Shown piece by piece: positions 16,684 to 26,636 of a stretch of 64,000 nt of DNA (the first letter of the stretch is position 1; the number at the start of each line of letters is the position of its first letter). The DNA comes from Marinomonas spartinae (GTDB lineage: Bacteria; Pseudomonadota; Gammaproteobacteria; Pseudomonadales; Marinomonadaceae), in NCBI RefSeq assembly GCF_900089775.1, contig NZ_FLOB01000001.1, positions 62,001 to 126,000 on the forward strand. Direction: 5' to 3'. The notes beneath the pieces were generated by a model, which saw nothing but the letters and a program-made list of their open reading frames with translations, made no database searches and had not been told where the DNA came from. A program made the position numbers and the translations under genes.

Positions 16684-16887
16684 TTACTGAAAGGATTCTT
16701 GGTTGTCTCGCAGTGCTAGACGCTGCTCCATCCATTCTTCGATTTCACTTTCTAGCCATCCCACTGCTCTTCCTCCCAATGGAATGGTTTTTGGAAAAAC
16801 TTCATCGGCCATGAACTTGTAGATAGTGGAACGGCCTAGCCCAGTTAGTGACATCACGTCTTGGATTCGTAGAAATCTCATTGTCAT
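16684..16887 (-). CDS. AlpA family transcriptional regulator / excisionase-like protein
   Basis: 67-residue MerR-like DNA-binding protein: FLRIQDVMSLTGLGRSTIYKFM followed by FPKTIPLGGRAVGWLESEIEEWMEQR (both in parts). AlpA proteins activate or assist excision of P4-like islands and often lie at the opposite end from int. It precedes the Gp2-like genes in reverse order on the minus strand, so it would be transcribed downstream of them or from its own promoter. It is the best candidate for a recombination directionality factor here. Confidence 0.88.
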   Translation of the reverse strand: MTMRFLRIQDVMSLTGLGRSTIYKFMADEVFPKTIPLGGRAVGWLESEIEEWMEQRLALRDNQESFQ

Positions 16888-16956
16888 CGGGAATCTTCTC
16901 CTGTGCTTTGTATATACCCATGAGATAAGCCGCTACTGTAAAAAAATGCAGTCGGT

Positions 16957-17586
16957 CTACTCCAAGCTAGAGCCAAAGCAGTAACGCTTTTCTTTCCACG
17001 CTTCAGCAAGACTGCTCATGCGGTGAAAGACAGTCCGTTTGATGTTCGTGTCTTTATTTCTACAACGCGTCCCCACCCCATAATTGCCTCGGTCATTGAA
17101 AAACACTAATGAACGAGCTTCGCCGCTGTAGTGCTTTTCTATCACTTCTTGCCAGGCCGTTTTTAGGTGCTCGACTAATTCATTGCGCTTGTCCCAACAA
17201 ATAGCGGGACCAAAGTGCTGGCTATAGTCAGTAAACAACATCACTCGATAGTTATGGGATGGCACCTTGTCTTCCCGCTTACGCCATACATAAAACAGAG
17301 AATCCGTCTCAAGTTTTTCTTTAAGCAGATTAAAGTAATTGTTGAGGATACTTAGGTCAGTATCTTGATGGTCTTCTGGCAAAAACAAGTCCAAACGTGT
17401 GGCGAGAGCGATGTCGAACTGACTGAGTGCCTGTTCAAAAACATCAACCATCGAGGTCAGTGCTGACTCGTATAACCCCTTGTCGCTGTAATACAGCGGG
17501 TAATCTTCAAAAGTTCTATCAAGGGTAATGCTTGGGAGGTGGGTTCTATTCGCCATGAGTAATGCCTTTTTGTGTGTGAATGACAT
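16957..17586 (-). CDS. Inovirus-Gp2/YfjJ-like protein, copy 1
   Basis: 209 residues; an in-frame ATG at 17556 (MANRTHLPSITLDRTFEDYP) is an equally good start and matches where the two paralogues begin to align. The shared plan is a T-F-x-x-x-P-L-Y-Y core near the N-terminus, an LxLPEDH-type segment, then the NYRVMLFTDYS strand and a C-terminal RxSSLAEAWKEK tail. Family members are named after filamentous-phage replication protein Gp2, although here the His-hydrophobic-His signature is not complete. It is the most diverged of three tandem copies. Confidence 0.7.
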   Translation of the reverse strand: MSFTHKKALLMANRTHLPSITLDRTFEDYPLYYSDKGLYESALTSMVDVFEQALSQFDIALATRLDLFLPEDHQDTDLSILNNYFNLLKEKLETDSLFYVWRKREDKVPSHNYRVMLFTDYSQHFGPAICWDKRNELVEHLKTAWQEVIEKHYSGEARSLVFFNDRGNYGVGTRCRNKDTNIKRTVFHRMSSLAEAWKEKRYCFGSSLE

Positions 17587-17609
17587 AGGAATTACTCACG
17601 CTGTATTTT

Positions 17610-18293
17610 TTAAGGTGAGTCGTGACTGCAACCAAAGTTCATGCTGCATTTATCGTCGTTTAGGGGGACGGGCTTCGCGAGACGACTGATTCGATAGAAG
17701 AGCTCATTTAACTGTAATGGAAACGCTTCATCCCCTTTTTGAAGATCATACACATCATCAGTTGGGGAATAAGCCAACCCCAAGCACCTTCTACCGCAGC
17801 TGGTTTCGACTGCTCTATCCCATGCTTTTCTGACTCTGGACAGGTAGCGACTCCTCTCGCCCCCACTTTTACCCAAACAAAGATAAAGCCGTTTATCGAA
17901 GAACAAGACAAGGTGGCACTGGCTGGTGGACTCATCGCCTTTGACCCAAACATGACGTATGACCGTTTGGTGATATTGGTGAGGCCTACGTCGGTACTTC
18001 AATAGACACAGCTCATTAGTCTCCGACTCCAAGGTACGAAAGAAACGGCTGAATACCTCGGAATGGTCTCCATCGAAATCACTCGGTAGACGTACAGTAA
18101 AGTGAGCAACATAAAGCTTAGGGTATTGACCGAGTGCTTCAGACAGGACTCGGTCTATGTCTTCCAGGTACTCAAGGATAAGACCATCCTTGTGGTAGTA
18201 GAGTGGCTTTCCATTAAAGGTTCGGTCATAAGTGATGGTGTGGTGGTTAAGAGCATCTGAACGACTATGAGTAACGTTAAGTTGATGAGTCAT
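17610..18293 (-). CDS. Inovirus-Gp2/YfjJ-like protein, copy 2
   Basis: 227 residues. The N-terminal part TFNGKPLYYHKDGLILEYLE, the LPSDFDGDHSEVFSRFFRTLE block and the STSQCHLVLFFDKRLY strand match copy 3 closely; the C-terminal tail ends NFGCSHDSP versus NFGHSHK in copy 3. No signal peptide or membrane segment. Copies 2 and 3 are separated by only 61 bp, so all three can be one minus-strand operon starting near 19000. Replication or element-maintenance function is inferred from the family name only. Confidence 0.72.
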   Translation of the reverse strand: MTHQLNVTHSRSDALNHHTITYDRTFNGKPLYYHKDGLILEYLEDIDRVLSEALGQYPKLYVAHFTVRLPSDFDGDHSEVFSRFFRTLESETNELCLLKYRRRPHQYHQTVIRHVWVKGDESTSQCHLVLFFDKRLYLCLGKSGGERSRYLSRVRKAWDRAVETSCGRRCLGLAYSPTDDVYDLQKGDEAFPLQLNELFYRISRLAKPVPLNDDKCSMNFGCSHDSP

Positions 18294-18354
18294 GATTGGT
18301 TCCTGTGGTTTGTTGTGATTCCCACAGGAACTGGTACTACCGTTACTTTTTAAG

Positions 18355-18999
18355 CTACTTATGACTATGACCGAAATTATTCATACGCTTTCCAAAATGC
18401 TTCGTTCTTCGTTTCGCTAGATAGCTCAGTCGATAAAAGACAGATTGAAACACCTCCTCAAACTCCTCAGAGTTACGTAGCAAGTGATACTGGCCTTGTT
18501 TGGAGAAATGGATAGCTGGTTTCTCTTTACCTGAGTACATGGCTTCCACTGAACGCTTCCATGCATTACGAATACGGTTAGCCAAACTTTGCTGATACCC
18601 TCCAAAATCCCCCAGAGAGCGAAATATGTTCCGGTCAAAGATAAGTGCAACGTGGTAATGACTGCTCGTTGAGGTATCACATTCTTTAGCCCACACATAA
18701 CGAATAGTGGTCTCTCGATAGAGTTTGCGATTTAGGCGAGCACTACGTCTTCGATATGCCGCTACCTGAGATTTCAAAGAGCGGAAGAAACGAGTCATCA
18801 CTGCTGAATCATCCCCTCTAAAGTCTGTTGGTAAGTTAAGGTCCACTCGAACGATAAAAACTCTCGCATATTGCTCTAGAGCTTTCTCAAGGACTGACTC
18901 TATCCCTTCTAGGTATTCAATGACCAACCCCTCCTTGTCGATGTATATCTTGTTTCCGTTGAAAGTGGATTCGTGTGTGATGGTTAGATTTTTAGACAT
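18355..18999 (-). CDS. Inovirus-Gp2/YfjJ-like protein, copy 3
   Basis: 214 residues, first gene of the tandem triplet. Blocks: TFNGNKIYIDKEGLVIEYLE, LPTDFRGDDSAVMTRFFRSLK, a Trp-Ala-Lys segment, and the strand SSHYHVALIFDR that contains His-x-His-hydrophobic, resembling the HUH metal-binding strand of rolling-circle replication initiators. A catalytic Tyr cannot be assigned with certainty; FYRLSYLAK near the end is a candidate. Copies 1 and 2 carry NYRVML and QCHLVLFF at this strand, so only copy 3 keeps both His. Confidence 0.72.
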   Translation of the reverse strand: MSKNLTITHESTFNGNKIYIDKEGLVIEYLEGIESVLEKALEQYARVFIVRVDLNLPTDFRGDDSAVMTRFFRSLKSQVAAYRRRSARLNRKLYRETTIRYVWAKECDTSTSSHYHVALIFDRNIFRSLGDFGGYQQSLANRIRNAWKRSVEAMYSGKEKPAIHFSKQGQYHLLRNSEEFEEVFQSVFYRLSYLAKRRTKHFGKRMNNFGHSHK

Positions 19000-19409
19000 G
19001 ATAGAGACCTATGTTTTGTTAATGACATAGGTACTGATAGTGACGTTATTTTCTAAGTCTCTCTTTGGGTAGGGGAACCCATCCCCTACCAAGATATCGA
19101 GTGATGAGGTCGTTGGTTGAGGTGTGGGATTAGATGAGTAGATGGAGAGGTATATATATTATTAATTACCGATCCCCTCGATTCACTCCCACTCTGTTTT
19201 TAGGTGATTACTGAGCCTTCACATCGGCTAAATCCAACCAGCTAACCTTCATTTTTTATCAAAAATCACGGCTTATGCATTTTTACTTCTGGAGTTCACT
19301 CACATAAAAAGTGACAATCCAAAAAATAATTTATTTAGATAGATCAATCGGACTACACTTTATGAACATAAATAATCAGCTAAAAACAGCTACCAAGAAG
19401 TAGATCACT
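19000..19409. other. Divergent intergenic region
   Basis: About 410 bp between the Gp2-like operon and the gene at 19410. It is AT-rich (TATATATATTATTAATTA near 19150) and must hold both promoters; an element origin could also lie here, but I see no iterons. No coding sequence is supported. Confidence 0.5.
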
Positions 19410-20297
19410 ATGACCCCAAATCAGATAACAGATACAACCTACCAGCTCCACAATTTCATCAACCCGTTTGATAGGCAAGACAGTTATATTTTGCTTTCAG
19501 GAGGGTATTCAAAGACGCTAGTTATTGATAAAAATCGTCACTCTCCCACACGTTATTTGGGAATAAAAAACTGGGAACAACTAAAGTCAATATGGCCGGG
19601 GTTCACCCCTTTTGATGACGCTTACCTGATGCCATTCAGTCCGTTAAGCGAATCAAGATTTCGAAATAAACCCATAGCTGATGAATTCGTTGAGTATCAA
19701 AACATCTATCGTTATTTCGAAGAAAAGAGCATCAGGCAACAGCCAAAATCTACTCTCATTTGTTTGTGTATGTTGCTAGCAAAAAATTATGATGAGAAAC
19801 TAGGCGGAATCCCAATGGGGATAAAAATGCTGGCCACTAGACTTGGAACTAACAGCCGTAAGATAACCGTCAGTATCAAATCACTCGAAGAAATGGGATT
19901 AATCGTTTTTCACCAAAGACGGGCAGATATCGACAAGGTGACTCTTCCTTGTTTTATTGAACCTACCAGCACATTTGTACTGAAATTTACGTCTCTATTT
20001 AGAAAAGGGAAAACAATACCAAAAGAAGAGCCAGAAGCAGGTACACCTAAGATTCAGACTGCCCCTGAACAAGATTATGACAACTTCATAAAAAGCATTG
20101 CCGCTCAAGAAAGCATCTATGATGACACAGAGGAAAACTTAACTGCCAAAAAGCCAGATTATTATCTACATGGTAAGGAAGGCTTCTTCTGGTATCAAAA
20201 TAAAATATACACTCTTAAAGTGAGACTCTTGAACTTAGTAAGAAAGCCAAAGGTGGAGGAGGTGGTTAAAGCTCACGCCTATCGAGCTCTGCTCTAG
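19410..20297 (+). CDS. Hypothetical winged-helix protein at the right end of island 1
   Basis: 295 residues, no family I can name. The middle (about residues 135-185) reads MGIKMLATRLGTNSRKITVSIKSLEEMGLIVF in parts, a helix-turn-helix plus wing as in replication initiators or phage regulators (cf. HTH_36-like). The C-terminal 80 residues are acidic, then basic. Composition is AT-rich like the neighbouring island genes. It lies between the Gp2-like operon and attR. It could be an initiator or regulator for the element; neither is shown. Confidence 0.6.
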   Translation: MTPNQITDTTYQLHNFINPFDRQDSYILLSGGYSKTLVIDKNRHSPTRYLGIKNWEQLKSIWPGFTPFDDAYLMPFSPLSESRFRNKPIADEFVEYQNIYRYFEEKSIRQQPKSTLICLCMLLAKNYDEKLGGIPMGIKMLATRLGTNSRKITVSIKSLEEMGLIVFHQRRADIDKVTLPCFIEPTSTFVLKFTSLFRKGKTIPKEEPEAGTPKIQTAPEQDYDNFIKSIAAQESIYDDTEENLTAKKPDYYLHGKEGFFWYQNKIYTLKVRLLNLVRKPKVEEVVKAHAYRALL

Positions 20298-20588
20298 ATG
20301 CTCTGGTGTAGCAACACCTAAAACAAAGGCACAGTTGTTTACGGCAGAATTACATGACACTATGTGTAGTACCTCAGTATACAAATATAACTCACTCTGA
20401 CAGCTTGGTGCTTCGATTAGTCAAACAGAACACATGCAAATGAACATCATTATCATTAATATTCTGGCGACATAGTAATCGATAGTTGAACTACAGGATA
20501 CTGTCACAACTTAGAGTGACTGAGTGAAGATTATTTCATCAAAAACAGAACTATTGTCAACGTAAGAAACATAGCAACTTAAACCAAC
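20298..20588. other. Non-coding right flank of island 1
   Basis: No gene is supported between 20297 and 20798. The stretch includes a Fur-box-like sequence TGAACATCATTATCA (20441-20455), which has no obvious target gene, and then the integrase arm repeats and attR described separately. Confidence 0.45.
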
Positions 20589-20609
20589 TGGGTAGTATAT
20601 TGGGTAGTA
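20589..20609. repeat. Integrase arm-type direct repeats, right end of island 1
   Basis: TGGGTAGTA at 20589-20597 and again at 20601-20609, a 12-bp period. The reverse complement TACTACCCA matches the TACTCCCCA repeats between attL and the integrase. The repeats end 70 bp before the attR core. Confidence 0.65.
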
Positions 20610-20678
20610 AAATTCCAAATCAGACAATACAAAACCACTAAGTTTATGATTTTTAAGTAATAAAACTCATTACTCAAC

Positions 20679-20702
20679 GAACAGATCCAGAATATTGAAT
20701 AA
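20679..20702 (+). repeat. attR core of island 1 (copy of the yicC 3' end)
   Basis: These 24 bases encode E-Q-I-Q-N-I-E-stop exactly as the last codons of yicC at 4646-4669. The four differences are all synonymous third-position changes (including TAA for TAG). No yicC-like codons precede it, as expected for an attachment-site copy. Confidence 0.78.
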
Positions 20703-20713
20703 ATTCCATAGAG

Positions 20714-20758
20714 AACCACCTTTAACCACCAACAACTGGCGGTTAAAGGTGGTTAAAG
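20714..20758. repeat. Integrase arm-type repeats, left end of island 2
   Basis: CTTTAACCACC (20720-20730) faces GGCGGTTAAAG (20738-20748) and GGTGGTTAAAG (20748-20758); AACCACCTTTAACC and GGTTAAAGGTGGTT form a perfect 14-bp inverted pair. The motif TTTAACCACCA resembles the reverse complement of the island 2 right-end repeat (TTTGCCCACCA), and the position mirrors 4776-4846. Confidence 0.55.
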
Positions 20759-20798
20759 TAAGATTCCGCCGATTTTATAGGTATGGAGGTGGGTTAGG

Positions 20799-20876
20799 AT
20801 GTCTCAGTTAACAGTTAAGAAAGCGGAAGCTTTGATTAAAGCGGATGGGGATAAAACAAAGCTCTATGGTGTTTAG
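20799..20876 (+). pseudogene. Remnant of a second P4-type integrase (first 25 codons)
   Basis: ATG after GGAGGTGGGTTAGG opens MSQLTVKKAEALIKADGDK then TKLYGV and a TAG stop. It matches the N-terminus of the intact integrase (LTVNQVKAIVK, DGDG) and of P4-type integrases generally. Everything after codon 25 is gone; the sequence runs directly into the truncated end of the PPTase pseudogene, so a deletion joined the two. Confidence 0.75.
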
Positions 20877-21351
20877 TCTATCAGCTAGCTCACAGCCAAC
20901 TGCCTTGGGTCGGGATTCTTTGGCTGTCCATATTTTAAGAAATCCTTGATTTATATTCGGTGTAGTCGTTAAGTGGTTCCTTTCTGCTGGGTGCAATACG
21001 CTTTTTGTGAGAGCCTGCAATACCCACTCTTTTTTATAGACCTCAATATCAATACCTATGTTGAGTTGGTTATTTCCCTTTAGAACAGCTAAGGCGACTG
21101 CTCCCGAACTATGACTTAAGTTAAATGATAATGGCTCTTTTACAAATGGCTTACCGTTCTTATTTGTAAAAAACTGCCATATCCTTTTTTGGATAGTTTT
21201 GACTTAGCATTTGGCGCTTCAATCTATGCGCAAAAGCGTATTCGATCCGTTCTTTTTCAAACTGAAATCGATTGAAGCGCTGATATTCAGTGGTATCCCA
21301 ACACCTCTCCAGATCGAAAGGGCATTTGGTGAAGAAAATATGTAGCTGCAT
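20877..21351 (-). pseudogene. Sfp-type 4'-phosphopantetheinyl transferase, frameshifted and truncated
   Basis: The N-terminal part (from ATG at 21351) reads RFNRFQFEKERIEYAFAHRL in family style. Around 21175-21190 the frame changes at a run of six A: MAVFYK-stop in one frame, WQFFTNKNGKPFV in the next. The second frame continues with FNLSHSSGAVALAVL, IGIDIE and IWTAKESRPKAVG, which are the diagnostic PPTase blocks (NLSHS, GIDIE, W-x-x-KE-x-x-K-x-x-G). The C-terminal 50-60 residues are missing at the junction with the integrase stub. An intact enzyme would activate the carrier domain of the neighbouring NRPS. A sequencing error could explain the frameshift but not the truncation. Confidence 0.82.
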
Positions 21352-21653
21352 TGAGGTGACTCACTTCTCACGGCAAGCTTTTGATGTTGGCCAGAAAGTT
21401 GTTTAAGTTAGGGGGGGTCGATGATGTTTGAGTTCTGTCCGTTTTATATCGTTGATGGAGTTGGTAATTTTCCTAAACTGATGATAAAGGCACATCGCAC
21501 AATAGTCTCCAGTTCGGGCTGGATTTGTTGTTTTCACAGCGCATTTTCCTTGTCGATGAGTTTTGATGTTTCTGTGGCCTGAAGGTCATAGAGCAACTGC
21601 TCATTGAGGAGTGACTTCAGGCCAAATGGTGTCAGAAGGAAATCTGAGCAAGG

Positions 21654-22583
21654 CTATTTCTGTGGATAATGGCAGTGGTGTGCCACCGCGAGTTCTCCTG
21701 CTACTCGAGCGGTATTAACCAGCACGGCTTGATTTGCTTCAGCAGAACGTCCAGCAGTGGCTTTTTCGATCGCTTTCATAATGAACTTGGTCACCGAATT
21801 TCCTGTTATCCCCTCTCGTTTTGCTCTCGCTACAGCGTCTTGAACCAACAACTGGATATCCTGGCTATCGATAGCATCTTCATCTCGGGTTGGCGTTGTA
21901 ATCAGTAAGCCACCAGCTCCAGGGAGAGAGCGGTTGATTTCAATGGCTCTGGCTATCTCATCTGCATGATCCATTCTCACGGGGCTTTTGTGTCCACTGC
22001 TCTGACAATAAAACGCTGGAAAATCGTCAGATCGGTATGACACCACTGGTACGCATTGGGTTTCTAAATATTCCAGAGTCAGACCGATATCGAGAATATT
22101 TTTTGCTCCTGCACAGACGGTGGCCACTTTGGAACGCGTAAATTGAATCAAATCCGAAGATATATCCATCGAGGTTTCAGCTCCCCGGTGAACACCTCCT
22201 ATCCCTGCAGAACTGAAAAATAAGATGCCTGCGAGTTCGGCGATAACAAGGGACGACGCTACGGTTGTTGCCCCCATTTTTCCTGAAGCTAAAACAAAAG
22301 GTAGGTCTCTGCTCGAGACTTTCGGAATATTTGGGGTTGATGCAAAACGCTCGATCTGTTCGCGATTCATACCTACTAACGCCACACCATTGTCGATGCC
22401 GATTGTTGCGGGGATGGCACCAGATTCACGCACGGCACCTTCCACCTTGAGGGCTGTGTTGACGTTGTCAGGATAGTCTAACCCATGAGTAATCACATTG
22501 GATTCCAGTGCTACGACGGCTTGACCTGCGTTAAGTGCGGCTTTTACTTCTGGGTGAAATTCAAGTGTAATCATTTCCTTCAT
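21654..22583 (-). CDS. indA: Pseudouridine-5'-phosphate glycosidase (IndA type)
   Basis: PsuG-family enzyme, 309 residues, interconverting pseudouridine 5'-phosphate with uracil plus ribose 5-phosphate. Visible blocks: [70 protein letters not shown] and [13 protein letters not shown], in parts. In indigoidine clusters this gene is indA; in minimycin producers the homologue helps form the C-nucleoside. It starts one base after the indC stop (TAG-G-ATG), so the two are translationally coupled. Two near starts exist (M-K-E-M); either is possible. Confidence 0.92.
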   Translation of the reverse strand: MKEMITLEFHPEVKAALNAGQAVVALESNVITHGLDYPDNVNTALKVEGAVRESGAIPATIGIDNGVALVGMNREQIERFASTPNIPKVSSRDLPFVLASGKMGATTVASSLVIAELAGILFFSSAGIGGVHRGAETSMDISSDLIQFTRSKVATVCAGAKNILDIGLTLEYLETQCVPVVSYRSDDFPAFYCQSSGHKSPVRMDHADEIARAIEINRSLPGAGGLLITTPTRDEDAIDSQDIQLLVQDAVARAKREGITGNSVTKFIMKAIEKATAGRSAEANQAVLVNTARVAGELAVAHHCHYPQK

Positions 22584-22584
22584 C

Positions 22585-25500
22585 CTACTTTTTGTGTTGT
22601 TCTTGATTGTTGACCCACAGTTTTTGTTTGAGCTCCTGCACTCCGAAAGCTTTTAGAACCTGATAATGGTCGGCATCTAGCTCAACATAGGTTGGTCTTT
22701 CTCTGCTAAAGGTTGTTGCTTTTTCAAGGAATGAATAATGATCATCTTGTGCCTTAACAATGGTAACTGGTGCGTTTAAGCAGCGATTTTTTAACTCCTC
22801 GAACTGATAGCTAAAGCCATACGTCATGGTGACGATACGAATAATACGTTTGACTAAATCAGGCTCCAACATAGGGAATCGTTCACAGATGAATGCGACA
22901 AACTCTTGCTCTGAACGACACAGTTCAAGACACCGCTCCATCAGGCGACCTTCCACTTTGTGAGCAAACACAGAGAACAAAATGGCCAGAAATACTGGGT
23001 TTTTGAAACTGGCGTTATGCTTAAATTTTTGCTCTCTTTCCATCTGAGTGATTGGAGCTCCGGGGGCCAGCAGGTAGAGTGCCTCAACAGTTTCCCCCAT
23101 GGCTTCCAACTGTGCGGCGGCTTCAAACGCTACTCGCGCACCAAAGGAGTATCCCCAAAGCGTATAGGGACCTTCAGGTTGAACTTTTTTTATTTGTTGG
23201 ATGTCTGCTTTGGCCATATCACTGATCGACGCGAGTGGTGTTTCATCGGCATTAATTCCTTCAGCTTGAACGCCGTAGAAAGCTCGCTCGGTGAACAACT
23301 CATTGGCAAGGTACTTTAGATTAAGCGGATAGCCACCAAGACCGGGCCAGCAGAATACTGGACTGTGAAGACTTTGGTTTAGATGGACTAATCTTGAACA
23401 TGGATCTTGTGCCGATAAATTATTATCAATCCAATGAGCCAAACCGCTGACACTTGGTGTGTGAAACAAAACCTGCAGCGGCATTTTGATACCAAAATGA
23501 CTGTTTATACGGTTGACGAGAGCCACTGCCGTTAGTGAGTTTCCGCCAGACTCAAAGAAGTTGTCTGTGGCAGAAACAGACTCCCATTTCATTATACGGC
23601 ACCAAATCTCACCGATTTTCTGCTCTGTCTCTGTAGTGAGTGGCTCGAGTGCTCGATTAGCATTAATCTGCTTGAGTTCGTCTAACTGGGATAGAGCAAT
23701 ATAGTCGATCTTTCCATTGGCTGTCTGCGGCAATTTATTCAGCAGAAGAACTTTATTTGGAATCATGTACTGTGGTAGTAATAAGGCCAGTTCGTCTTTG
23801 AGTATTTCGGTTGGTCCCTGCATATGGACTCGGTCTTCATTCATGCCTTCACTCGTGTACTGAGCTTCGCTAATCGGTCCGCCGACACCAAAGTAAAGAC
23901 ACTTCATCGGTTGGCCATACTCGGCTAGGATGGTCCGCATTTTGATGGCGGCTGGCAGGTCATTATTGGTTTTAGAGCTGTATCCCGAAGACATAATCCC
24001 AATTCGTGACGTGTTGCTTTGCAGGCGGTGAAGTGCACGACCTAGATTGACATAGTGGTCATCTATTTTTTCGTCATTACACACTAGACCGATACCAAAA
24101 CTTGAGCGCTCGAAGACTTTCTGGTTGATAGCAATGACATCATTCTTTTGTAACATCTGGTCAGTTAACCAATGCAGGTCACCATCTTGATATTGATAAA
24201 GGCCAGGTAGTAGCCCCTCTACTTTATCATCATGTATTTGTACAAGACATTGCGGACTAGTTGGTTGATGAGTGACTCGGTAGGGTTCAAATCGGTAGCT
24301 ACCGAGGTAAACGTCTTCACTTTCCCCATCATACCAAGTCGGTAACTTATCGCGTTCAATCGAGTAGTCTTGAAGTAGCGAGAGACCATGTTCGGGCAGT
24401 AATTCATCAAATAGACCCAGCATATGACCCGTTTCCATTTCCAGTACTTCTAACAGGTTGTTTTTATATACAGGCTCGATAGCACCCCATTTTCCGATGA
24501 AGTGGACATTCAGCGTAGGAACATGTGCTGCTGACAGGGTGTGGATTTTGATCAAGCAGTGTGCTGCAGGATGATAATAGTAAATCCCCGGTGTAATCCC
24601 GAGCAGTCCACGGATCTCAAAATACATTTGCGTCGCGTATAAGGCACCTGGCGATGCGTACGCGTATTTTGGAAGCAGACGCTCTTCACTGATGAACTGA
24701 CCAAAGTTTCTTATGAGGTGACCAAACGCAGAAAGGGAAAGAGTCTCAACATCACGTGAATGTTGAGCGGGCGTAGGTTGGCGTTCCAATACACTCAGTA
24801 GCATTGCTTTTGACACGGGAGTTTCGCCTTCAAAAAAACGGTACGTTTTTCGGCCAAAGGCGTTCGCTTGTTGAGTAGCTGTTGCTGTTTTTCCCGGTAA
24901 TGGAAGAGCATCAATGGCATCACAGTGGTTCAGATCGCGACATCCGGAGTTTGATAGTTGCGCTTTTACCTGAAGCTTATTGGATTTTGATTGATGATGG
25001 CTGTCATGATTACCTTGATCCATCAGGGCTGCTTGTCTTTCATCGAGTTCTACGCAAGCGATTAAGTTCTGGTGACCAGTACGTGGATCATTTTTGACCA
25101 CCATAGCGGCCGTTTTAACCCATTGATGATTCTCTATCGCCAAGCGTATTTCATCGAGTTCAACGCGGTACCCACGGAGTTTTATTTGCCTATCGGCTCT
25201 GCCGACAAAGTGTGTATAGCCCTGAAGATCTTGTTTCACAAGATCCCCTGTTTTATACATCACTTCATGACCTGGTAAATAAGGACTTGAATTAGCAATG
25301 AACTTTTCATTCGTCATATCAGGACGTTGATAGTAGCCTTTGGCAACTTGTACGCCAGAAATATGCAATTCACCGATTTCACCGACTCGTGCTGGCTGAC
25401 CATCTTCTCGCAATACATGATACAAGGTGTTCGCGACAGGCTTGCCAATCGACATGGCGTCTGGGTAATTGGCCAACTCATCGCGAGATAGAGTAAATGT

Positions 25501-26487
25501 AGAAGAATTGATAGTACATTCAGTAGGCCCGTACAGATTAGTCAACTCAGCATGAGGTAAACATTGCAAGAATTCACCCGCCAGCTTGCGAGTTAATGTT
25601 TCACCACCACTAAATACCTTGTTCAAGCGAAGGCAATCAGTAAATAGCGGGTGATCCACCAATGCCTGAAGAAGCGTGGGTACACACTGTAGTATAGAAA
25701 TATCATGATTTAGCAAAGTCTCAATAATGGCATCTGGATCGCGGTAGCAATCTTTCGGGCCAACCACGACCTGGCTACCAAATGCTGGCGCGAGAATTTC
25801 CCACTGAGCGGCATCAAAGCTGGCTGGAGTCTTCTGAAGGATCCGATCATGCTGATTGAAATTAAACTGTTCTTTCATAAAGGCGATTTGATGAGAGATA
25901 TTTGCATAGGTAACCATCACACCCTTAGGTTTACCTGAGCTGCCTGAGGTATAAATGATGTAGGCCAGCTGATTGTCATTGGGAACACTGAGCTCAACCG
26001 TATGTATAGTGTCACTCTTGTCTAGGACCTGTAGCTCAGCTTGTGTCAATACAGTGATATTTCGCGGAACAATAGACTCTAACTGGGATTTTAGGTGTGG
26101 TTGAGTGAGGATCACTCGAACACCAGAGTCGGCAACCATATACCTTATTCGCTCTTCTGGGTATTCAGGTGCCAGAGGCAGGTACGCGTGCTCGGATGCG
26201 AGAATACTCCATGCGCCCGTTATCATCTCTAATGAAGGGTCACAGTAAAGACCAATACATGGCTCATCGGCTTTGATATGTTGATTGATAAGCTGTGCAT
26301 TGTGTGCCACCAATGTCTTAAATGTCGCGTAATCAATAGATGAATCACAATCTTGGACCGCAATATGCTCAGGGTACATTTCCACTTGGGAGTCAAGCAT
26401 AGTGAATAAGCATGGCTGATGGATGGAGGTTAGGAGCTCTGAATCTAGCGCCGGCAGAGTCTCACGTTGATATAATAAAGTACTCAT
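22585..26487 (-). CDS. indC: Indigoidine-synthetase-type single-module NRPS (A-Ox-T-TE)
   Basis: 1300-residue synthetase of the IndC/BpsA type. It would adenylate L-glutamine, oxidise it on the enzyme, release a cyclised product and thus give the blue dimer indigoidine. Domains: adenylation core (about 30-480) with [14 protein letters not shown] (176-189), [17 protein letters not shown] and [19 protein letters not shown]; an FMN-dependent oxidase domain (about 540-880) inserted within the adenylation C-terminal subdomain; [11 protein letters not shown] resuming it; a carrier domain with [14 protein letters not shown] (Ser = phosphopantetheine site); a thioesterase with [14 protein letters not shown] (GxSxG). 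All motifs are intact. Start codon at 26487 has only a weak ribosome site. Glutamine specificity is inferred from architecture. Confidence 0.93.
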   Translation of the reverse strand: MSTLLYQRETLPALDSELLTSIHQPCLFTMLDSQVEMYPEHIAVQDCDSSIDYATFKTLVAHNAQLINQHIKADEPCIGLYCDPSLEMITGAWSILASEHAYLPLAPEYPEERIRYMVADSGVRVILTQPHLKSQLESIVPRNITVLTQAELQVLDKSDTIHTVELSVPNDNQLAYIIYTSGSSGKPKGVMVTYANISHQIAFMKEQFNFNQHDRILQKTPASFDAAQWEILAPAFGSQVVVGPKDCYRDPDAIIETLLNHDISILQCVPTLLQALVDHPLFTDCLRLNKVFSGGETLTRKLAGEFLQCLPHAELTNLYGPTECTINSSTFTLSRDELANYPDAMSIGKPVANTLYHVLREDGQPARVGEIGELHISGVQVAKGYYQRPDMTNEKFIANSSPYLPGHEVMYKTGDLVKQDLQGYTHFVGRADRQIKLRGYRVELDEIRLAIENHQWVKTAAMVVKNDPRTGHQNLIACVELDERQAALMDQGNHDSHHQSKSNKLQVKAQLSNSGCRDLNHCDAIDALPLPGKTATATQQANAFGRKTYRFFEGETPVSKAMLLSVLERQPTPAQHSRDVETLSLSAFGHLIRNFGQFISEERLLPKYAYASPGALYATQMYFEIRGLLGITPGIYYYHPAAHCLIKIHTLSAAHVPTLNVHFIGKWGAIEPVYKNNLLEVLEMETGHMLGLFDELLPEHGLSLLQDYSIERDKLPTWYDGESEDVYLGSYRFEPYRVTHQPTSPQCLVQIHDDKVEGLLPGLYQYQDGDLHWLTDQMLQKNDVIAINQKVFERSSFGIGLVCNDEKIDDHYVNLGRALHRLQSNTSRIGIMSSGYSSKTNNDLPAAIKMRTILAEYGQPMKCLYFGVGGPISEAQYTSEGMNEDRVHMQGPTEILKDELALLLPQYMIPNKVLLLNKLPQTANGKIDYIALSQLDELKQINANRALEPLTTETEQKIGEIWCRIMKWESVSATDNFFESGGNSLTAVALVNRINSHFGIKMPLQVLFHTPSVSGLAHWIDNNLSAQDPCSRLVHLNQSLHSPVFCWPGLGGYPLNLKYLANELFTERAFYGVQAEGINADETPLASISDMAKADIQQIKKVQPEGPYTLWGYSFGARVAFEAAAQLEAMGETVEALYLLAPGAPITQMEREQKFKHNASFKNPVFLAILFSVFAHKVEGRLMERCLELCRSEQEFVAFICERFPMLEPDLVKRIIRIVTMTYGFSYQFEELKNRCLNAPVTIVKAQDDHYSFLEKATTFSRERPTYVELDADHYQVLKAFGVQELKQKLWVNNQEQHKK

Positions 26488-26555
26488 AGCAAGTCAATTT
26501 CCCTATATGCAATTAGTATTTCGAAAAGCAAGATAACATCATGTTACATTTTGTC

Positions 26556-26579
26556 AAGTATCTTTTTAAAGAGATACTT
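26556..26579. promoter_or_regulatory. Operator-like palindrome before indC
   Basis: AAGTATCT-N8-AGATACTT, a perfect inverted repeat 69 bp upstream of indC, 24 bp in all. Two more sites of the same plan lie around the MarR gene start. A MarR-family repressor is the obvious candidate to bind. Confidence 0.65.
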
Positions 26580-26636
26580 TAAATTGAAATATTGAGTTGG
26601 AGCAAAAAAAACCTGCAAAACTGCAGGCTTTAGAAA

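Noticed and set aside
20441..20455. Fur-box-like sequence TGAACATCATTATCA
   Set aside because: Twelve or so of 14 arm positions fit a 7-1-7 Fur box, but no gene starts nearby and AT-rich DNA produces such matches by chance. Recorded only as a note in the flank entry.
21576..21623. Inverted repeat GGCCTGAAG / CTTCAGGCC downstream of indA
   Set aside because: Nine-bp stem with a 30-nt loop and no T tract; could be a weak terminator but not strong enough to list.
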